Assembly: GCA_034428935.1 (NCBI GenBank)
Contig: DAOUHB010000138.1
Coordinates: 1 to 52,031, forward strand
DNA from: JAAYZQ01 sp034428935
Lineage (GTDB): Bacteria; Chloroflexota; Anaerolineae; JAAYZQ01
DNA length: 52,031 bases
Reading direction: 5' to 3'
Notes under the pieces: generated by a model
Told to the model about the DNA's origin: nothing
The model's input: the letters and a program-made list of their open reading frames with translations, nothing else
Databases searched by the model: none
In this document: positions 49,703 through 52,031 of the stretch, piece after piece
How positions within the stretch are numbered: position 1 is the stretch's first letter
Layout of the letters: the number at the start of each line of letters is the position of its first letter
Program-made: the position numbers and the translations under genes

Positions 49703-51156
49703 AGAGGGAGCGGCAGAACGGGGGTGCCGGGCATGAAGGTGTGGGGAGAGGTCCCGACCCCTTCAGGTTCGACCAGCTCGATGACCGACTCGAAGGCGCC
49801 GATGTCGTGACCTCCGCCCCGGGGCCGGGCCTTGCCCGCGAAATCGGTGGTGACGTCGACGTCCGTTCCAGCATCGATCATGGGAGACAAAAGTTGCAGG
49901 CGAAAATCCCCCCCGGCAGCGTCCACAAACTCTGGATCTACCCCCCACAGGTCGCCTCGGGATGGTGATCCCAATGGCCGGCGCCCATCGCTGCGATAGA
50001 CGTTGTTGTACCCGGCATCCAGGCTCCGCTCGGACACGGCATCGGGAGCCAGGTGCGGCCTCGCGATGTTGTAAAAGATATTGTTCTTGATCGTGACGCG
50101 CAGCGAGCGAAAGAGACCGATTCCCACCTGGGTCGAAAGATCAAAGTCCAGGTCGCTGACGAACGTATTGTTGAGGATCTGGATCCGGCGGCCGTCCAGG
50201 ATGGTGATCTGGTTAAATGCCAGGATGACATTGTTCCTGATGACAACGTCCCGCACGAGCCCGTTCTGGGACTCGATCATGAAGCCCTTGCCCTGCTCGT
50301 CCGGTCCCTGGTACTCCAGGTTCTCGCAGCGGTTCCCCTCGAAGACAATGTCCACCGCCGGTCCCCAGGTCTGGAAACAGTCGATGTGGGGGTTTACGTT
50401 CTGGACGTCGTCGTAGCTGATATCGTGGATATAATTGCCCCTGATCTCATGTCCACGCCCGAAGAAGCGGATGCCATCGGCGTCCACCCAGCGGGGTGGG
50501 TCGGCCCAGCGTGGATGATGCTGGACCGTGCCCCAGATCTCGTTGCCCTCGATGACGTGGTCGTCGCCGTGGAGCTCGATGCCCACCAGCCCGTTGCGAA
50601 CCAGCAGGTTATTCCGCACGATGCAATCGGTGCTACCCGGCTCTCCCATCTCGCCAAAGAGCAGGATGCCACCCCGCGTCGCGTGACGAATCTCGTTGTC
50701 CTCCAGCACGCAGCGGCCGGCGTTGACAAAGATGCCAACGCCGTCATCCCACAGGTCCTCCGTGCCCGTGATCTCGAAGCCACGCACAGTGATGTCATCG
50801 GCCAGGATGGTAAACCCTCTGGTCCGTACCGCGCCAACGGCCTGAAAGATAACGGGCGCGCCGCGCTTGCCGGGCGTCGTAACCCGGACTCGCTCCTGGT
50901 AGCGTCCGGCCCGGACGTGAACGGTACTTCCGGCTACGACGGTGTCTGCCGCTTTCTGGATGGTGCGCCAGGGCGCCAACGCTGTACCGGGGTTCAAATT
51001 GGAACCCCGCAGCGCGTCCACGTAATAGTCTCCTGGCTGGGGCCGCTCGGGCCTCTGCCCGGGAACAGGGGTGGGCAGCGGTGAACAGGATGCAATTGCG
51101 AGTAGGAGCACGAGCCCGCAGACGATGAGGGTGTCTCCGCGTGGTATCTTGACCAT
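49699..51156 (-). CDS. Right-handed parallel beta-helix lipoprotein (polysaccharide lyase/epimerase-like)
   Basis: A 485-residue exported protein. Signal sequence with lipobox LLLLAIASC, then a DUF1565-type start (GDYYVDALRGSNLNPGTALA, PWRTIQKAAD) and a long beta-helix with repeated short N- and V-rich coils (ITVRGFEITG, CVLEDNEIRH, VIRNNVIL, IQILNNTFVS). It ends with GGGHDIGAFE, typical of this superfamily. It probably binds, cleaves or modifies the exopolysaccharide outside the cell; catalytic residues cannot be assigned. ATG 51156 is used because a promoter lies just upstream, although GGGAG is unusually close. Its stop interlocks with the opposing AroE-like stop (CTAG). Confidence 0.85.
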   Translation of the reverse strand: MVKIPRGDTLIVCGLVLLLAIASCSPLPTPVPGQRPERPQPGDYYVDALRGSNLNPGTALAPWRTIQKAADTVVAGSTVHVRAGRYQERVRVTTPGKRGAPVIFQAVGAVRTRGFTILADDITVRGFEITGTEDLWDDGVGIFVNAGRCVLEDNEIRHATRGGILLFGEMGEPGSTDCIVRNNLLVRNGLVGIELHGDDHVIEGNEIWGTVQHHPRWADPPRWVDADGIRFFGRGHEIRGNYIHDISYDDVQNVNPHIDCFQTWGPAVDIVFEGNRCENLEYQGPDEQGKGFMIESQNGLVRDVVIRNNVILAFNQITILDGRRIQILNNTFVSDLDFDLSTQVGIGLFRSLRVTIKNNIFYNIARPHLAPDAVSERSLDAGYNNVYRSDGRRPLGSPSRGDLWGVDPEFVDAAGGDFRLQLLSPMIDAGTDVDVTTDFAGKARPRGGGHDIGAFESVIELVEPEGVGTSPHTFMPGTPVLPLPL

Positions 51157-51276
51157 GGCTCCCGGTACCGTGGCCAGTGGCTGGCCACATCGAGGGTTGC
51201 AGCGTCCACCGGAAGGAATTGGGGACGCAGAATATGCTTCATCCAAGGTGCCGGCTCGGGGACCCCGGGTAGGCGT

Positions 51277-51304
51277 ATGATACCACATTCTGGCCCTTTG
51301 TCAA
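51277..51304 (-). promoter_or_regulatory. Sigma-70-type promoter of the beta-helix lipoprotein
   Basis: Minus strand: perfect TTGACA (51304-51299), 16-nt spacer, TATCAT (51282-51277). The predicted leader is about 115 nt. Confidence 0.7.
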
Positions 51305-51329
51305 CAGTGAAATGCTGCCAGAGCAAGAA

Positions 51330-51353
51330 AAAGGGCCTCTCTCGAGGCCCTTT
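51330..51353 (-). terminator. Rho-independent terminator after the golvesin-domain gene
   Basis: A perfect 10-bp stem (AAAGGGCCTC with GAGGCCCTTT) and 4-nt loop. On the minus strand it continues into TTTTTCTT. It lies 27 bases beyond the stop of the partial gene at the right edge and separates it from the next promoter. Confidence 0.9.
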
Positions 51354-51379
51354 GGTTCCTGTCTCTTGTGCAGAAGCCG

Positions 51380-52031
51380 TCAATGGTGGATCACAGAGAG
51401 ATAGAGCTTCCACGGCATCATTCTGCTGGGCGGGGCCACGTAGGTCAGGCCCACGGCGTCGGCGACGACGTCCTGGCCAGACGTGACGTCGTCCTTGACG
51501 GCGATAGAACCACCGGTCTCGAATTCAAAGATCCCAATCAAGTTCCACTTCCCGCCGTTGATCTGCTGGTTGACGCGCAGCGTCCTGGAGCTGGTGGAGC
51601 CGTTGACGACGTAGGGAACGTCGGCCGGGCGCCAGTCGCCACCGCACCACCAGGCATAGACGGCGTAGCGGCCGGGCTCGGGCACCGAGAACGACCAGGT
51701 GGCGACGTCCTCTCCAGTGCCGAGGAGGTGATTGTATGCATGGCTGTCGCCATAGTGCTCACCGCCGGCTTCTTCGTACCGCTCCCAGGCGTCTTGTTTG
51801 TAAGAGCTGGAAAAGGCGTTGCTCTCGTTGTCATAGATGTGATCGACCGTGGCGGGCGGCACTCCACCTGTGCACTCGCAGGCGCCGATGTCAAAGGCCG
51901 TGCCCTGGGGCCGGGCGATCCCGTCATAGTCCACGGGCACCGTCGACCCCACGTTGTATCCCGCGTCCACCGCCGCTGACGTCGTCTGCAGGTGATAGTC
52001 GCCTCCCCCGGCGTTCGCAAACCCCGGCGCA
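51380..52031 (-). CDS. Beta-helix protein with C-terminal golvesin-like domain (5' end outside the window)
   Basis: The frame is open from base 52031 to the TGA at 51380 (216 residues). The first part is the end of a parallel beta-helix unit (GDYHLQTTSAAVDAGYN, then GIARPQGTAFDIGACEC), much like the end of the neighbouring lipoprotein. The rest (about 130 residues) is a golvesin-type carbohydrate-binding-like beta-sandwich: HIYDNESNAFSSSYKQDAWE, the WSFSVPEPGRYAVYAWWCGG core, VNQQINGGKWNLIGIFEFE and VVADAVGLTYV. It is probably secreted and acts on extracellular polysaccharide. The N-terminus, and hence any signal peptide, is not visible. Confidence 0.85.
   Translation of the reverse strand, partial: APGFANAGGGDYHLQTTSAAVDAGYNVGSTVPVDYDGIARPQGTAFDIGACECTGGVPPATVDHIYDNESNAFSSSYKQDAWERYEEAGGEHYGDSHAYNHLLGTGEDVATWSFSVPEPGRYAVYAWWCGGDWRPADVPYVVNGSTSSRTLRVNQQINGGKWNLIGIFEFETGGSIAVKDDVTSGQDVVADAVGLTYVAPPSRMMPWKLYLSVIHH

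Overview
The window is GC-rich, densely packed bacterial DNA with no rRNA, tRNA, CRISPR array or recognisable transposase. The gene mix suggests a member of the Chloroflexota (Anaerolineae-like). It has a System I cytochrome c maturation operon with a CxxxY-type CcmE and no CcmH, a DUF2085 protein, FemAB and A-PCP-TE proteins inside a surface-glycan cluster, and golvesin-type domains. This assignment is inferred from gene content; no phylogenetic marker is present.

Region 1 (1-1.4 kb) holds the N-terminus of a MoxR-type AAA+ ATPase and a patch of decayed genes: a D-aminopeptidase with its middle deleted, a DUF5655 gene with an internal TGA, and a probably frameshifted small membrane protein.

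Region 2 (1.4-12.9 kb, minus strand) is one long cytochrome c maturation operon. In transcription order it encodes a three-domain DsbA-like lipoprotein, a zinc-ribbon membrane protein, CcmE, CcmF, a double zinc-ribbon membrane protein, a CnaB/SHOCT-like membrane protein, CcmA, CcmB, CcmC, CcmD, CcdA, a ResA/CcmG-type thioredoxin and a DUF2085 protein. The first gene has an in-frame TGA exactly where the first Cys of a CPYC motif is expected, followed at suitable distance by a small stem-loop. It is best read as a selenoprotein.

Region 3 (13-16.1 kb) is a csoR-copZ-copA copper operon with a clear promoter and an operator-like inverted repeat. It is divergent from a hydantoinase and a ketopantoate reductase-like gene (16.1-18.5 kb). 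Region 4 (18.5-23 kb) is regulatory: a degenerate receiver, a NarL-type regulator and its GAF-GAF-PAS histidine kinase, and a divergent OmpR-type regulator with a good promoter and a 5'-terminal hairpin.

Region 5 (23-49.7 kb, plus strand) is a Wzx/Wzy-type exopolysaccharide cluster preceded by a 412-nt, apparently structured leader. It encodes an initiating sugar-phosphate transferase, two sets of 3-amino-sugar-type enzymes (oxidoreductase, aminotransferase, acyltransferase), a Wzz/BY-kinase, a Wzy-like polymerase/ligase, a flippase, five glycosyltransferases and an epimerase. A translationally coupled tail encodes FemAB-like, ATP-grasp, polysaccharide deacetylase, A-PCP-thioesterase and AroE-like proteins. 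Thirteen copies of a 24-bp direct repeat lie in this region at seven gene junctions or in coding sequence. Several copies supply the Shine-Dalgarno sequence of the next gene.

Region 6 (49.7-52 kb, minus strand) has a parallel beta-helix lipoprotein with its own promoter and the C-terminal part of a beta-helix/golvesin-domain protein followed by a strong terminator.
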